A DNA stretch of 6,343 nucleotides from JADJYF01 sp043782755 (GCA_043782755.1 JAYWAC010000085.1:1-6343), one strand, 5' to 3'. Positions 1 through 6,343 are shown, counted from the stretch's first letter. A program made the numbers and translations. The notes: generated from the sequence alone by a model not told the origin.

Positions 1-2
1 CC

Positions 3-983
3 CATCTGCGCACGCGGGTGGTCTTGCTGGAGGAGGACGGCACGGTGTTGGAAGAAACCCGCGATATTGCCGCCGTGCTCGCCACGCGCGGCGCGCAAGC
101 CGAGCGTGCAAGCGCGGCGGTGTCGTGGGGGCTGGGTGGTCGCTCGCGGGGCGGCTGGACTTTCGACGCGCTGCCGAAGGAAGTTGAGATTTTCGCGGGT
201 GGCACGCGCTTGATTGGCTTTCCAGCACTCGTCGAGCAGCACGATAGCGTGGAACTCAAAGTGCTGGACGATGGGGTTTGCGCCGAGGCCCTACATCGTC
301 GTGGTGTCGCGCGTTTGTTGTTCCTTGATGCGAGTAGCGAAGTGCGCCATCTCGCTCGCGATTTTCCCAAGATTCGCGAACTCGGCTTGCTCGCGGCCTT
401 GTTCGGTCATCGCCAGACGCCGCTCGCGGCTCTGGTTTTGGGCGCCGCCCGTCGTTTGCTTGCTCTGGAAGAAGCACCGCGTAACGCCGTTATCTATGCC
501 GCTTTGCGCACGCGATTTCATGCCGGGCTCGCGGCCGACACAACGGCCATTGCCCAAGCATTGCTAGTGTTGCTGCAGCGGGCGGCGGCACTGCGCGAAC
601 CGCTGGCTCGCGTGCCGGTGGTGGTGCGCGCCGATCTCGACGCGCAACTCACGATGCTGCTCGGGCCTGCGAGCATGGATCATCTCGATGCTGCGGGATT
701 GACCCGCATCTCGCGGTCGCTCGACGCCATTACCCGTCGTCTGGAACGGGTCGATGCCAATCCCGGCAAGGATCTACGCAAGCTCGAAGGTGTAGCACCG
801 CTGGCGCGCCGTTTTCGCGCGCTGGTCGATGCCGCCGGCGAGCTCAGCCCAGTGCTGCGCGGCGTGCAGCTCATGCTTGAGGACTACCGCATCAGCGTAT
901 TCGCCCCGGAACTAGGCGTGGCGAGCCGCGTGGCAGCGGACGATATCGAGTCGGCGCTAGCGGTGTTGGAGGGTGGGCCTTGA
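3..983 (+). CDS. hrpA: ATP-dependent RNA helicase HrpA, C-terminal part (5' end outside window)
   Basis: The 326 visible residues match the C-terminal DUF3418 region of HrpA, a DEAH-box RNA helicase; the E. coli protein is about 1300 residues and rescues stalled ribosomes. The open frame runs to the left edge, beginning HLRTRVVLLEEDG, so the GTG at 18 is an internal valine and not a start. Recognisable family stretches, in visible-residue numbering, are the EEDGTVLEETRDIAA segment near 10-24, a WTFDALP motif near 52-58, LIGFPALVEQHDSVEL near 70-85, the HRRGVARLL segment near 98-106, and a helical end with the pattern R-LE----NPGKDLRKLEGVAPLARRF. The DEAH motor, helicase-C and OB-fold parts would lie upstream and are not visible. 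The gene ends in TGA, followed by the only sizeable intergenic gap in the window, with no clear hairpin-plus-U-tract terminator. What is seen is the C-terminal pattern; the helicase activity is inferred from the family. Confidence 0.9.
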   Translation, partial: HLRTRVVLLEEDGTVLEETRDIAAVLATRGAQAERASAAVSWGLGGRSRGGWTFDALPKEVEIFAGGTRLIGFPALVEQHDSVELKVLDDGVCAEALHRRGVARLLFLDASSEVRHLARDFPKIRELGLLAALFGHRQTPLAALVLGAARRLLALEEAPRNAVIYAALRTRFHAGLAADTTAIAQALLVLLQRAAALREPLARVPVVVRADLDAQLTMLLGPASMDHLDAAGLTRISRSLDAITRRLERVDANPGKDLRKLEGVAPLARRFRALVDAAGELSPVLRGVQLMLEDYRISVFAPELGVASRVAADDIESALAVLEGGP

Positions 984-1004
984 GCGCATTGCGCGCGCTG
1001 CTCG

Positions 1005-1033
1005 TGGGCAGGCGCGCCGGCCACGCATAGAAT
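1005..1033 (+). promoter_or_regulatory. candidate sigma-70 promoter for the CMD-Rieske gene
   Basis: A TAGAAT hexamer (1028-1033, five of six matches to TATAAT) lies exactly 17 bases after TGGGCA (1005-1010, four of six matches to TTGACA). The pair sits in the gap between hrpA and the CMD-Rieske gene. It would give transcription starting near 1040 and a leader of about 50 bases. It is the best AT-containing -10-like match I see in an otherwise very GC-rich gap. This is a reading by eye; no transcript evidence exists here. Confidence 0.4.
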
Positions 1034-1038
1034 GCGTG
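1022..1038. promoter_or_regulatory. 7-bp perfect inverted repeat over the -10 region, possible operator
   Basis: CACGCAT (1022-1028) and ATGCGTG (1032-1038) are perfect reverse complements separated by AGA. The dyad covers the candidate -10 hexamer, a typical place for a repressor site. It is not followed by a T-rich run, so it does not look like an intrinsic terminator for hrpA. No regulator gene is seen next to it in the window. The symmetry is seen directly; the operator role is inferred. Confidence 0.3.
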
Positions 1039-1093
1039 ACAGAGCGACGTGCCCTCGGGCGTCCTGTTCCGCAGCCAGTAATCACGGTGACAC

Positions 1094-1750
1094 ATGAGCC
1101 GCGCACTCGATTTTCTTTTGCAGGCGCGCCCGCAAGCGATGGGCGCCTACTTCCGCTTCGTCAAGGACAATGGCAGCCGTCTCGACCCCAAGACCCGCGC
1201 ACTGATCTCGGTGATCACCAAGGTCGCGGTCGAAACCGAACTCGGCCTGGTGCAATACACGCGCAAGGCACTGGACGTGGGCGTCAGCGCCGAGGAGGTG
1301 CTGGACGCCTTGATGATGGCTTTCCCGGCCTTGGGCCTGAGCCGCATCGTGTGGGCGGTGGAGGTCCTGATCGATCACGGTGTGGAAGGCTTTGCCGAAC
1401 TCGATGGCGACACCGCACCGGAACCTGCGCCCGCAGCGCGCGGCGAAGTGCTCGACGTCTGCGCCCTGGAGCAACTGCCGGAACGTCAGACCGTCAAACG
1501 CAACAGCGGACGCTATCCCCTGTTGTTATGGCGCGAAGACGGCATGGTGCGCGCGTATAAGGCCTATTGCTCGCACCAGGGCATGGAACTCATGAACAGT
1601 GGTATCAAGGGCGCGCAGGTCACTTGTGCCCAGCATGGCTGGCAATTCTCGCTGCCGGATGGTCGCTGTAGCCGTGGCGACAAATGGGGCTTAAGCGAAT
1701 TGCCGGTCAGCCTGCGTGGTGGTCGCGTGATCGTGCAGTGGCAGGATTGA
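1094..1750 (+). CDS. carboxymuconolactone decarboxylase-like domain fused to a Rieske [2Fe-2S] domain
   Basis: A 218-residue soluble protein with two domains and no signal peptide or membrane segment. Residues about 10-95 resemble the all-helical CMD/AhpD fold, with LDPKTRALISV (30-40) and the A-L-x-x-G-V-S-A-E-E-V-L-D-A-L stretch (59-73). At the AhpD redox sites (Glu, CxxC, His) it carries Ala36, Thr48, Gly51 and Tyr55, so AhpD-type thiol chemistry is not expected. True decarboxylases of the PcaC type also lack the cysteines but keep the His. After an Ala/Pro-rich linker (about 105-117), residues about 118-216 form a Rieske domain. Its ligands are Cys159 and His161 (C-x-H), then 16 residues, then Cys178 and His181 (C-x-x-H), all present, so a [2Fe-2S] cluster is likely. 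The start is fixed: an in-frame TGA at 1088-1090 excludes any earlier codon, and a weak GGTGA (1086-1090) lies close before ATG 1094. It is probably cotranscribed with the next gene. An electron-transfer or redox-sensing role is inference; no reductase or oxygenase partner is visible. Confidence 0.85.
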   Translation: MSRALDFLLQARPQAMGAYFRFVKDNGSRLDPKTRALISVITKVAVETELGLVQYTRKALDVGVSAEEVLDALMMAFPALGLSRIVWAVEVLIDHGVEGFAELDGDTAPEPAPAARGEVLDVCALEQLPERQTVKRNSGRYPLLLWREDGMVRAYKAYCSHQGMELMNSGIKGAQVTCAQHGWQFSLPDGRCSRGDKWGLSELPVSLRGGRVIVQWQD

Positions 1751-1753
1751 GGA
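1749..1753 (+). promoter_or_regulatory. ribosome binding site deciding the GTG start at 1763
   Basis: GAGGA overlaps the TGA stop of the CMD-Rieske gene and sits nine bases before GTG 1763. It favours this start and suggests translation of the second gene is coupled to the end of the first. Confidence 0.55.
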
Positions 1754-1762
1754 CTGGCGTCG

Positions 1763-2488
1763 GTGTTTTCCTTTGACACCCTATTGCACGCCGGCGCCGA
1801 CGAATTACTGGCGATTTTTTCCGCAACCCGCGCGGCGGCGGAACTCGATGCCGATGTGCGTCGCGAACAACTCGCCCAGCAACTCGGCCTGCGCGTATCG
1901 CAATTGCTCTGTGGTCTGGGTTTCAATGCCGCCGTGCCGACGCTGGACGCGGTGCAACGTGCGCTCGGCTTCAGCCATTTCGATGCGTTGATCGGGGCGC
2001 GCAATTACGCCTTCATCCACGACGTCTACCGCGCGCTCACCATCAATAACATCGTCGAGATTTACGCCGCCATCGCGCGCTTCGTCGAACCGGGGACCGA
2101 TTGGTCGGAGTTGGTTCTGACCCGCATCACCAATCTCGAATCGCAGCTCGAGGAGACCATCAACCCGATCCTGATCGGCGGCTACAAACTCGAAATCCGC
2201 GCTATCTATGACAAGCGGCTGGCTTCACCGGCCTTCGTGCACGGCCGCTTGACGCCTAATCATGCGGTCATGCGCGACATTGCCAACGAGAACGCGCTGA
2301 TGCTGGAGCGCGGCGCGATCGAGCCGTTGGCCTTTCTCGAAGCCACCGGCTTGTCACTGGACGAGAAGCGTCGCGCGGTATTCAAAGGCCTCATACCGCC
2401 ACTGGTCGCCGATCACTACATCCGTCTGCTCGATTCGACCGAAGAGCGACTGCGCTTTCGCGAAGCGCTCGGCAACTTACGCGAATAG
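1763..2488 (+). CDS. uncharacterised 241-residue protein, partner of the CMD-Rieske gene
   Basis: I do not recognise this family. The product looks soluble and mostly helical, with no signal peptide, no transmembrane segment and a single cysteine (Cys50). Residues 34-52 (around EQLAQQLGLRVSQLL) faintly resemble a helix-turn-helix, but this is too weak to call a DNA-binding domain. Charged, conserved-looking stretches occur around NPILIGGYKLEIRAIYDKR (134-152) and RGAIEPLAFLEATGLSLDEKRR (183-204). The GTG start at 1763 is supported by GAGGA at 1749-1753, nine bases upstream and overlapping the previous stop. An in-frame TGA at 1748-1750 leaves only a CTG at 1754 as an earlier choice. The gene lies 12 bases after the CMD-Rieske gene in the same frame, which implies a shared transcript and perhaps a shared task. 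Its TAG stop overlaps the convergent transglutaminase gene. Codon use looks like that of the neighbours, so it is probably a real gene. Confidence 0.75.
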   Translation: MFSFDTLLHAGADELLAIFSATRAAAELDADVRREQLAQQLGLRVSQLLCGLGFNAAVPTLDAVQRALGFSHFDALIGARNYAFIHDVYRALTINNIVEIYAAIARFVEPGTDWSELVLTRITNLESQLEETINPILIGGYKLEIRAIYDKRLASPAFVHGRLTPNHAVMRDIANENALMLERGAIEPLAFLEATGLSLDEKRRAVFKGLIPPLVADHYIRLLDSTEERLRFREALGNLRE

Positions 2489-4441
2489 ATGCTCGCAATA
2501 GGCGCGCAGCTGCTGTTCGAACCTTGAACGCAGTTCGCTCGTCGAGTTCGCATAGCGCAGACGGTAGTAGAGTCTCACCAGCTCCTGGCGTTGGACGCCG
2601 CCATGCGCCGTGGGCGCCGCGCGGTGTAGGAATTGCGCGACGGTTTCGCCTGCCGTTGGCCGTAGACCGCGCGCGGCCAGTACATCGAGCAACGGCGCGA
2701 GCAGAGAGACGAGGGGCGCCGATGGCGTCACGACGTCGCCTCTCGATTTGTGCACTGCCATCGGACTGCGACGCAAACGCCAGTACAACACCGCCGCCAG
2801 TGGTGGCACCAACCACAATAATTGATCGGTGAAGTTGCTGAGATTGGTCTGACTCAAGCGCTGATAGCGATACACCAGCCAAGCGCCGAGGTCTTGCAGA
2901 CTTTGCCAGCGCGAAGCGCGATCGTCTTCGAGTTCGTACCAGACCGAGGGCGTGGCATCGAGCACGCGCCATTCACCACTGACATAGGCCAGCGCCCAGG
3001 CATGGGCGTGACGTGCGCGCGCGATATAGGCGCGCTCCAAGGCACTGTAATCCTCGACCACGTAGCCCACGGCATAACGCGCCGGAATACCGGCCGCGCG
3101 CAACAAGAGCACGCTGGCGGTGGCGAAATACTCGCAATGCCCGCGTCGGCTTGTGCGCAGGAATTCGGCGAGCGGTGTGCGCCAGGCAAAGGTATCGGGC
3201 TGTATCAGGCTGTATTTGAACTTGCTCAGGAAGAATTGCCGGATACGTGCGGCACGCTGTGAGGCATCGACGTCTTGGATGCCGATCTCGGCGAGCGTCT
3301 CGTCCAGCACAGCTCGGTACTGAGTGGGGACTTCACTGTCGCCCGCGACGGGCGGTGGTTCGGTCGCCTCGGGTTGGGCTTGCTCGATGGTGTAACGCAG
3401 CGCGCCGGGCGGCGCTTCCGCCATCAGCGTGCCGAAGCGATTGTGCTGTAGTTCAGCGATGTCCTCACTTGCCACCAGCCGCGTGCCACGCGGTACCGGC
3501 AACAGGCCAAGTGCACGACCGTGCTGCACGCTGATATCGAGGCGTCGGCGCGGTTCACTTGCTTGCTTGTTGACATCCCACACGGCGCTAGTGGCGCGCT
3601 TGTCGATAGCGGCAAAGGGTGCCTGCTGCGCACTCCAAGTACCGAAATGGAAGACGTCGTAACTCGCTTCCTGCAGGAGCAGCGGCAGTTTCAGGGCCGG
3701 ACTTGGGCTGACGCGCACGCGAATCTGATCCGAGAGTTTGAGTCGACCGATGGTGCCGATGGCGGTGACTTCGCGATTCGGATCGCTCTGCGCCCAGGGA
3801 AACTGGTTGACCCAATACATCACCGAGTCTTCGAGCCAGCGCTGCGCGCGTAATACCCCGAGCTGGGTGAGGCCGGCGAGCACGGCGGCCATCAGCAAGC
3901 TCAGTAACCAGCCGCTCCACCCATAGCGCTGCGGTCGCGCCGCGATCAGCATGCCCAGCACGATGGCCGCGCAGAAGGCGGCGTAACGCGCGTCGTGCGC
4001 GCTGCCACTGCTCGCCGCGAGCAAGCATAGGGCCAGATAAGAGGGCACGACGTCGAGACGTGCGCGGTAGTCCTGCTGGCGACGCAGACTGTAGAACAGC
4101 GCACTCATGGGAATGGTCTGCGCGGTGCTCGCGCGTTGCACCAACACCAGTGGAAAGAAGCAGTAGGGACTGACTTTCAGAATTTGATAAATGCCGTGCA
4201 CCGAGTAGCGGGAGAACTGCACGACCGTGACCAACGCGAATACCACACTGGTCAGATCGGCGGCGCGATGGAATTCGCGCTCTGACAAAGCCCATTTGAT
4301 CGGTGCGAAACTCAAACCCTCGATCAAGAGCGCCATCACCACGGCGCCGCCGAGATTGTCGGTCAAAAGCCCCCAACCGAGCAGGGTCAGGGCTAACCAC
4401 AGGCGAGGCAGGGGCGTGACGTGATGGGATGTTGCACTCAC
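2477..4441 (-). CDS. membrane-anchored transglutaminase-like protein (TgpA type)
   Basis: A 654-residue protein. The N-terminal third holds about six hydrophobic stretches (roughly 11-27, 32-47, 62-77, 92-104, 131-144, 152-168, 176-196), so it is an inner-membrane domain. Residues about 235-350 form a linker/beta region that begins after IGTIGRLKLSDQIRVRV. The transglutaminase core follows (about 375-505) with Cys436 in GHCEYF, His480 in HAHAW and Asp495 in LDATP; all three triad residues are present with normal spacing. A last membrane segment lies at about 541-556. The tail at 570-650 resembles DUF4129 (GETVAQFLHRAA, LVRLYYRLRY). This is the layout of Pseudomonas TgpA, whose catalytic domain faces the periplasm and is needed for viability there. 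The GTG start at 4441 overlaps the DUF58 stop as GTGA, suggesting coupled translation. The N-terminal membrane part does not closely recall the usual DUF3488 sequence, so a divergent subfamily is possible. Whether it acts as a crosslinker or a protease is unknown. Confidence 0.88.
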   Translation of the reverse strand: MSATSHHVTPLPRLWLALTLLGWGLLTDNLGGAVVMALLIEGLSFAPIKWALSEREFHRAADLTSVVFALVTVVQFSRYSVHGIYQILKVSPYCFFPLVLVQRASTAQTIPMSALFYSLRRQQDYRARLDVVPSYLALCLLAASSGSAHDARYAAFCAAIVLGMLIAARPQRYGWSGWLLSLLMAAVLAGLTQLGVLRAQRWLEDSVMYWVNQFPWAQSDPNREVTAIGTIGRLKLSDQIRVRVSPSPALKLPLLLQEASYDVFHFGTWSAQQAPFAAIDKRATSAVWDVNKQASEPRRRLDISVQHGRALGLLPVPRGTRLVASEDIAELQHNRFGTLMAEAPPGALRYTIEQAQPEATEPPPVAGDSEVPTQYRAVLDETLAEIGIQDVDASQRAARIRQFFLSKFKYSLIQPDTFAWRTPLAEFLRTSRRGHCEYFATASVLLLRAAGIPARYAVGYVVEDYSALERAYIARARHAHAWALAYVSGEWRVLDATPSVWYELEDDRASRWQSLQDLGAWLVYRYQRLSQTNLSNFTDQLLWLVPPLAAVLYWRLRRSPMAVHKSRGDVVTPSAPLVSLLAPLLDVLAARGLRPTAGETVAQFLHRAAPTAHGGVQRQELVRLYYRLRYANSTSELRSRFEQQLRAYCEHLFA

Positions 4442-5793
4442 GATGCGCCGTCCAAGCGCGCCAGATCGGCGGCGAGATGTTCGACCCGCAGGCGCGAAAG
4501 AGGGTGGGCGCGCTCGTCGTCAGAGTGTGCGTTGCTGTCGGTTTCCGACACCACCAACAGGCAGAGCGTCGGCAGATCGTGGCTGCGCAACTCGTCGACC
4601 AGGGCGCGACGCGCAGCGTCGTAGTGGCCGAACACCAGGATGACACTGGCGAGACGATTGATGCGTGTCCGTAGCACGGCGGCGAGCGCTGCGCAGTCGT
4701 CACCCGGCATGGCCGTGGCTTCGGCCAGATAGGTCAACGCGCGGAGGCTGTCGCCCAAGCCACGTCCGGCCTTGAGTTCCAATACGTCGCTGCCGGCAAT
4801 CACGAGATCGAGAATTGAATCTTGCGGGCGGGTACCGCCAACCACCGAGGCTGCCACTTCAATGACAGCCTCGAAGCGTTGCGGTGTAGCGGCCAGGCGG
4901 GTGTCGACCACCAGCGCGTGACGATCGAAATATTCATCCTGATACTGCTTCACGATCAGCGTGCCGGTCTTGGCGAAACTGCGCCAATGGATATGACGCT
5001 GCGGATCGCCGGGTTGATAGTCGCGCAGCGCGGCGAATTCTTGAGAGTCGCCGACCGCATGGGCAAGGCTGAGGCCGCCGGGCTGGTAACGCCGCTCTGA
5101 CAGCAGGCGAATGCGCGGTAGGGGATGGCGACGGGGTAAGGCCAATAGTTGGTCGGCAAGCGGGATGTTGGCGCGCGCACGGCACAGTCCGAGCGGGTCG
5201 GGACGCAGCAGGCGCAAGCCCGCAAAGCGCAGCCAGCCGCGCCGCAGCGCGGTCAGTTCGATACGCACGCGCACTGTTGCGCCGGGTGCAATCGGCGGGA
5301 TCGGCATCGCCACGATTTCCGCGCCCCGTTCACGCCGCCGCAACGTCACCCAACGCGGAAAGCCGACGGCGCTGTCGAACCAGTTGCCGCCGATTTGTGT
5401 TGCGCTGGTCCGCAGGGTCTTGAAGCGTTGCAGCGACAAGGACGGTTGTATGAGATTGTCCTGGATCGAGAGCTCGCTCTCGATGCGTGAGCCTCGATTG
5501 GTGATCTCCAACCAGTAGTGACTGGCGAGACCTGCCGTGACCATATTCGGCAGTATGCGGCGCACCTTGAGGCGTGGCCGCCAGCGCAAGCTCAAGATGA
5601 AACTGCTGCTCAACAAGGCGAAGGCCAGCACCGCCAGTTGGTAGGCCAGCGTCTGACCGATATCGATGCCGAGAATGGCGCCGGTCACCAGCACGCCCAG
5701 CATCAGGCGACCGCTAGTCGCGAAGCGTTGATCGAGCCAGCGGCTCAATCGTGCGGCGAATGGGAAGAGACGAAACAGTGCGCGCGGCGGCAT
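4438..5793 (-). CDS. DUF58 domain protein, membrane-anchored, MoxR-associated
   Basis: A 451-residue protein. Two hydrophobic stretches (about 29-45 and 50-68) form a membrane hairpin near the N-terminus. A beta-rich segment follows with RGWLRF (185-190) and RPDPLGLCRA (197-206), then the DUF58 signature at 248-286 including QEFAALRDYQPGD, HIHW and the KQYQDE end (Glu252, Arg257, Tyr259, Gly262, Asp263 and Trp270 visible). Beyond it lies a von Willebrand A-like region starting HALVVDTRL (292-300). Only Asp297 of a metal-site DxSxS is present, with Arg299 in place of the first Ser, so metal-dependent adhesion is doubtful. DUF58 proteins are the usual partners of MoxR ATPases. Here the gene follows moxR by 15 bases and overlaps the transglutaminase gene by four. 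ATG 5793 has no strong ribosome site (GGCACTCC just before), which fits coupling to moxR translation. The molecular function of the family is not established; a role in assembling or maturing envelope proteins is inferred. Confidence 0.9.
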   Translation of the reverse strand: MPPRALFRLFPFAARLSRWLDQRFATSGRLMLGVLVTGAILGIDIGQTLAYQLAVLAFALLSSSFILSLRWRPRLKVRRILPNMVTAGLASHYWLEITNRGSRIESELSIQDNLIQPSLSLQRFKTLRTSATQIGGNWFDSAVGFPRWVTLRRRERGAEIVAMPIPPIAPGATVRVRIELTALRRGWLRFAGLRLLRPDPLGLCRARANIPLADQLLALPRRHPLPRIRLLSERRYQPGGLSLAHAVGDSQEFAALRDYQPGDPQRHIHWRSFAKTGTLIVKQYQDEYFDRHALVVDTRLAATPQRFEAVIEVAASVVGGTRPQDSILDLVIAGSDVLELKAGRGLGDSLRALTYLAEATAMPGDDCAALAAVLRTRINRLASVILVFGHYDAARRALVDELRSHDLPTLCLLVVSETDSNAHSDDERAHPLSRLRVEHLAADLARLDGAS

Positions 5794-5808
5794 GGAGTGC
5801 CAAGCTGC

Positions 5809-6343
5809 TCAGCGCGGAACGGCGATCGTATCCAACAGTTCAGCGACACAGGTCGCCGCGCTTGTGCCGGCGAAACGCGCTTCGGCGCGCACCGCCAGGC
5901 GATGACACAGCACCGATGGCGCGAGTTCCTGGATGAGATCAGGCGTGACGAAATCCAGACCATCGAAGAGCGCCAGGGCCTGCGCGCATTTCAACAGCGC
6001 GATCGAAGCGCGCGGGCTGGCGCCGAGTTCAAGGGCAGGTAGCTGGCGGGTGGCGGCGACCAGGCTGACCAGATAGCGACTGAGTTCGTCGCTGATCGGC
6101 ACGGCGGCCGCAGCGGCCTGAAAGGCCAGCACCTCGGCGATGGAGACCACCGGCGCATCGCTGTCATAGGCGAAGTCATGGCTGTTGCGCGCGATGATCG
6201 ACATCTCATCGGCTATCGACACATAGCCCAGCGCGAGGCGCAACGCGAAGCGGTCCATCTGCGCTTCGGGCAAGGGATAGGTGCCATGGAACTCGATGGG
6301 GTTCTGGGTGGCAATGACGAAGTAGGGCCGTGCCAGGGTGAAA
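5809..6343 (-). CDS. MoxR-family AAA+ ATPase, C-terminal part (5' end outside window)
   Basis: The frame is open to the right edge, giving 177 visible residues that begin FTLARPYFVIATQNP. Usual MoxR proteins have about 300-340 residues, so the Walker A and B part is missing. Visible AAA+ features are the sensor-1 asparagine in ATQNPIE (visible residues 11-17), the GTYPLPEAQMDRF stretch (20-32) with the conserved Arg31 typical of MoxR, and sensor 2 in LGASPRA (106-112, Arg111). The C-terminal helical lid ends with APSVLCHRLAVRAEA, as in the family. MoxR ATPases are thought to act as chaperones that activate partner proteins with VWA-like folds, here probably the DUF58 product encoded 15 bases downstream. 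It is the first visible gene of the minus-strand operon; the promoter lies outside the window. A TTG at 6271-6273 is an internal leucine, not a start. Confidence 0.92.
   Translation of the reverse strand, partial: FTLARPYFVIATQNPIEFHGTYPLPEAQMDRFALRLALGYVSIADEMSIIARNSHDFAYDSDAPVVSIAEVLAFQAAAAAVPISDELSRYLVSLVAATRQLPALELGASPRASIALLKCAQALALFDGLDFVTPDLIQELAPSVLCHRLAVRAEARFAGTSAATCVAELLDTIAVPR

Noticed and set aside
1011..1018. GGCGCGCC palindrome as a functional site
   Set aside because: Short GC palindromes are common by chance in sequence this GC-rich, and nothing else marks it.
1022..1038. Inverted repeat as an intrinsic terminator for hrpA
   Set aside because: The stem is only 7 bp and is followed by ACAGAGCGAC with no T-run.
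1128..1378. CMD domain as a peroxidase-type AhpD enzyme
   Set aside because: The CxxC cysteines and the relay Glu and His are replaced (Thr48, Gly51, Ala36, Tyr55), so that activity is not supported.
973..1560. Open frame on the plus strand overlapping the end of hrpA and most of the CMD-Rieske gene
   Set aside because: Its translation is rich in Arg, Gly and Pro without domain motifs, and it lies out of frame with the CMD-Rieske gene, which has clear motifs.
1748..1750. TGA between the two cassette genes as a selenocysteine codon
   Set aside because: A normal ribosome site and GTG start follow, no downstream stem-loop of the right kind is evident, and the Rieske domain is already complete before the TGA.
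3588..4703. Long minus-strand open frame of 371 codons across the DUF58/transglutaminase junction
   Set aside because: It is an out-of-frame shadow of two genes with clear motifs; the product is Arg/Ser/His-rich with no recognisable domain.
5518..6042. Plus-strand open frame of 174 codons opposite the moxR/DUF58 junction
   Set aside because: It is antisense to two well-supported genes, its Gln/Arg/Ala-rich composition is typical of a GC-rich shadow frame, and it has no motif.

Overview
This is a GC-rich, gene-dense stretch of a bacterial chromosome. It most likely comes from a gammaproteobacterium, with a betaproteobacterium as the alternative. The evidence is a HrpA-type helicase with its long C-terminal DUF3418 region, and a MoxR ATPase / DUF58 / membrane transglutaminase operon of the kind that includes Pseudomonas tgpA. 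I see no insertion sequence, phage gene, tRNA, rRNA or CRISPR array. Five protein-coding genes fill nearly all of the window, or six counting one I do not recognise separately. The only gap longer than a few bases is 984-1093.

Plus strand, left half. The window opens inside the 3' end of a probable hrpA gene (3-983, 5' end missing). After a 110-base gap, with a plausible sigma-70 promoter overlapped by a perfect 7-bp inverted repeat, comes a two-gene cassette. The first gene (1094-1750) encodes a protein with an N-terminal carboxymuconolactone-decarboxylase/AhpD-like helical domain joined to a C-terminal Rieske [2Fe-2S] domain. All four Rieske cluster ligands are present, but the AhpD-type redox residues of the first domain are replaced. 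The second gene (1763-2488) starts 12 bases later in the same reading frame and encodes a 241-residue soluble, probably helical protein that I cannot assign. This cassette is the least explained part of the window.

Minus strand, right half. A tightly packed operon runs from right to left: a MoxR-family AAA+ ATPase (5809-6343, 5' end missing), a DUF58 membrane-anchored protein (4438-5793, 15 bases downstream) and a 654-residue membrane protein with a periplasmic transglutaminase-like domain (2477-4441, overlapping the DUF58 gene by four bases). This set is widespread. MoxR proteins are thought to act as chaperone-like ATPases on partner proteins with von Willebrand A folds, such as DUF58. The transglutaminase/protease-like protein acts at the cell envelope. 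The operon is convergent with the plus-strand cassette, and the two stop codons overlap by 12 bases.

Functions of the hrpA, moxR, DUF58 and transglutaminase genes rest on motifs readable in the sequence plus family knowledge. The role of the CMD-Rieske protein and its partner is not known to me.
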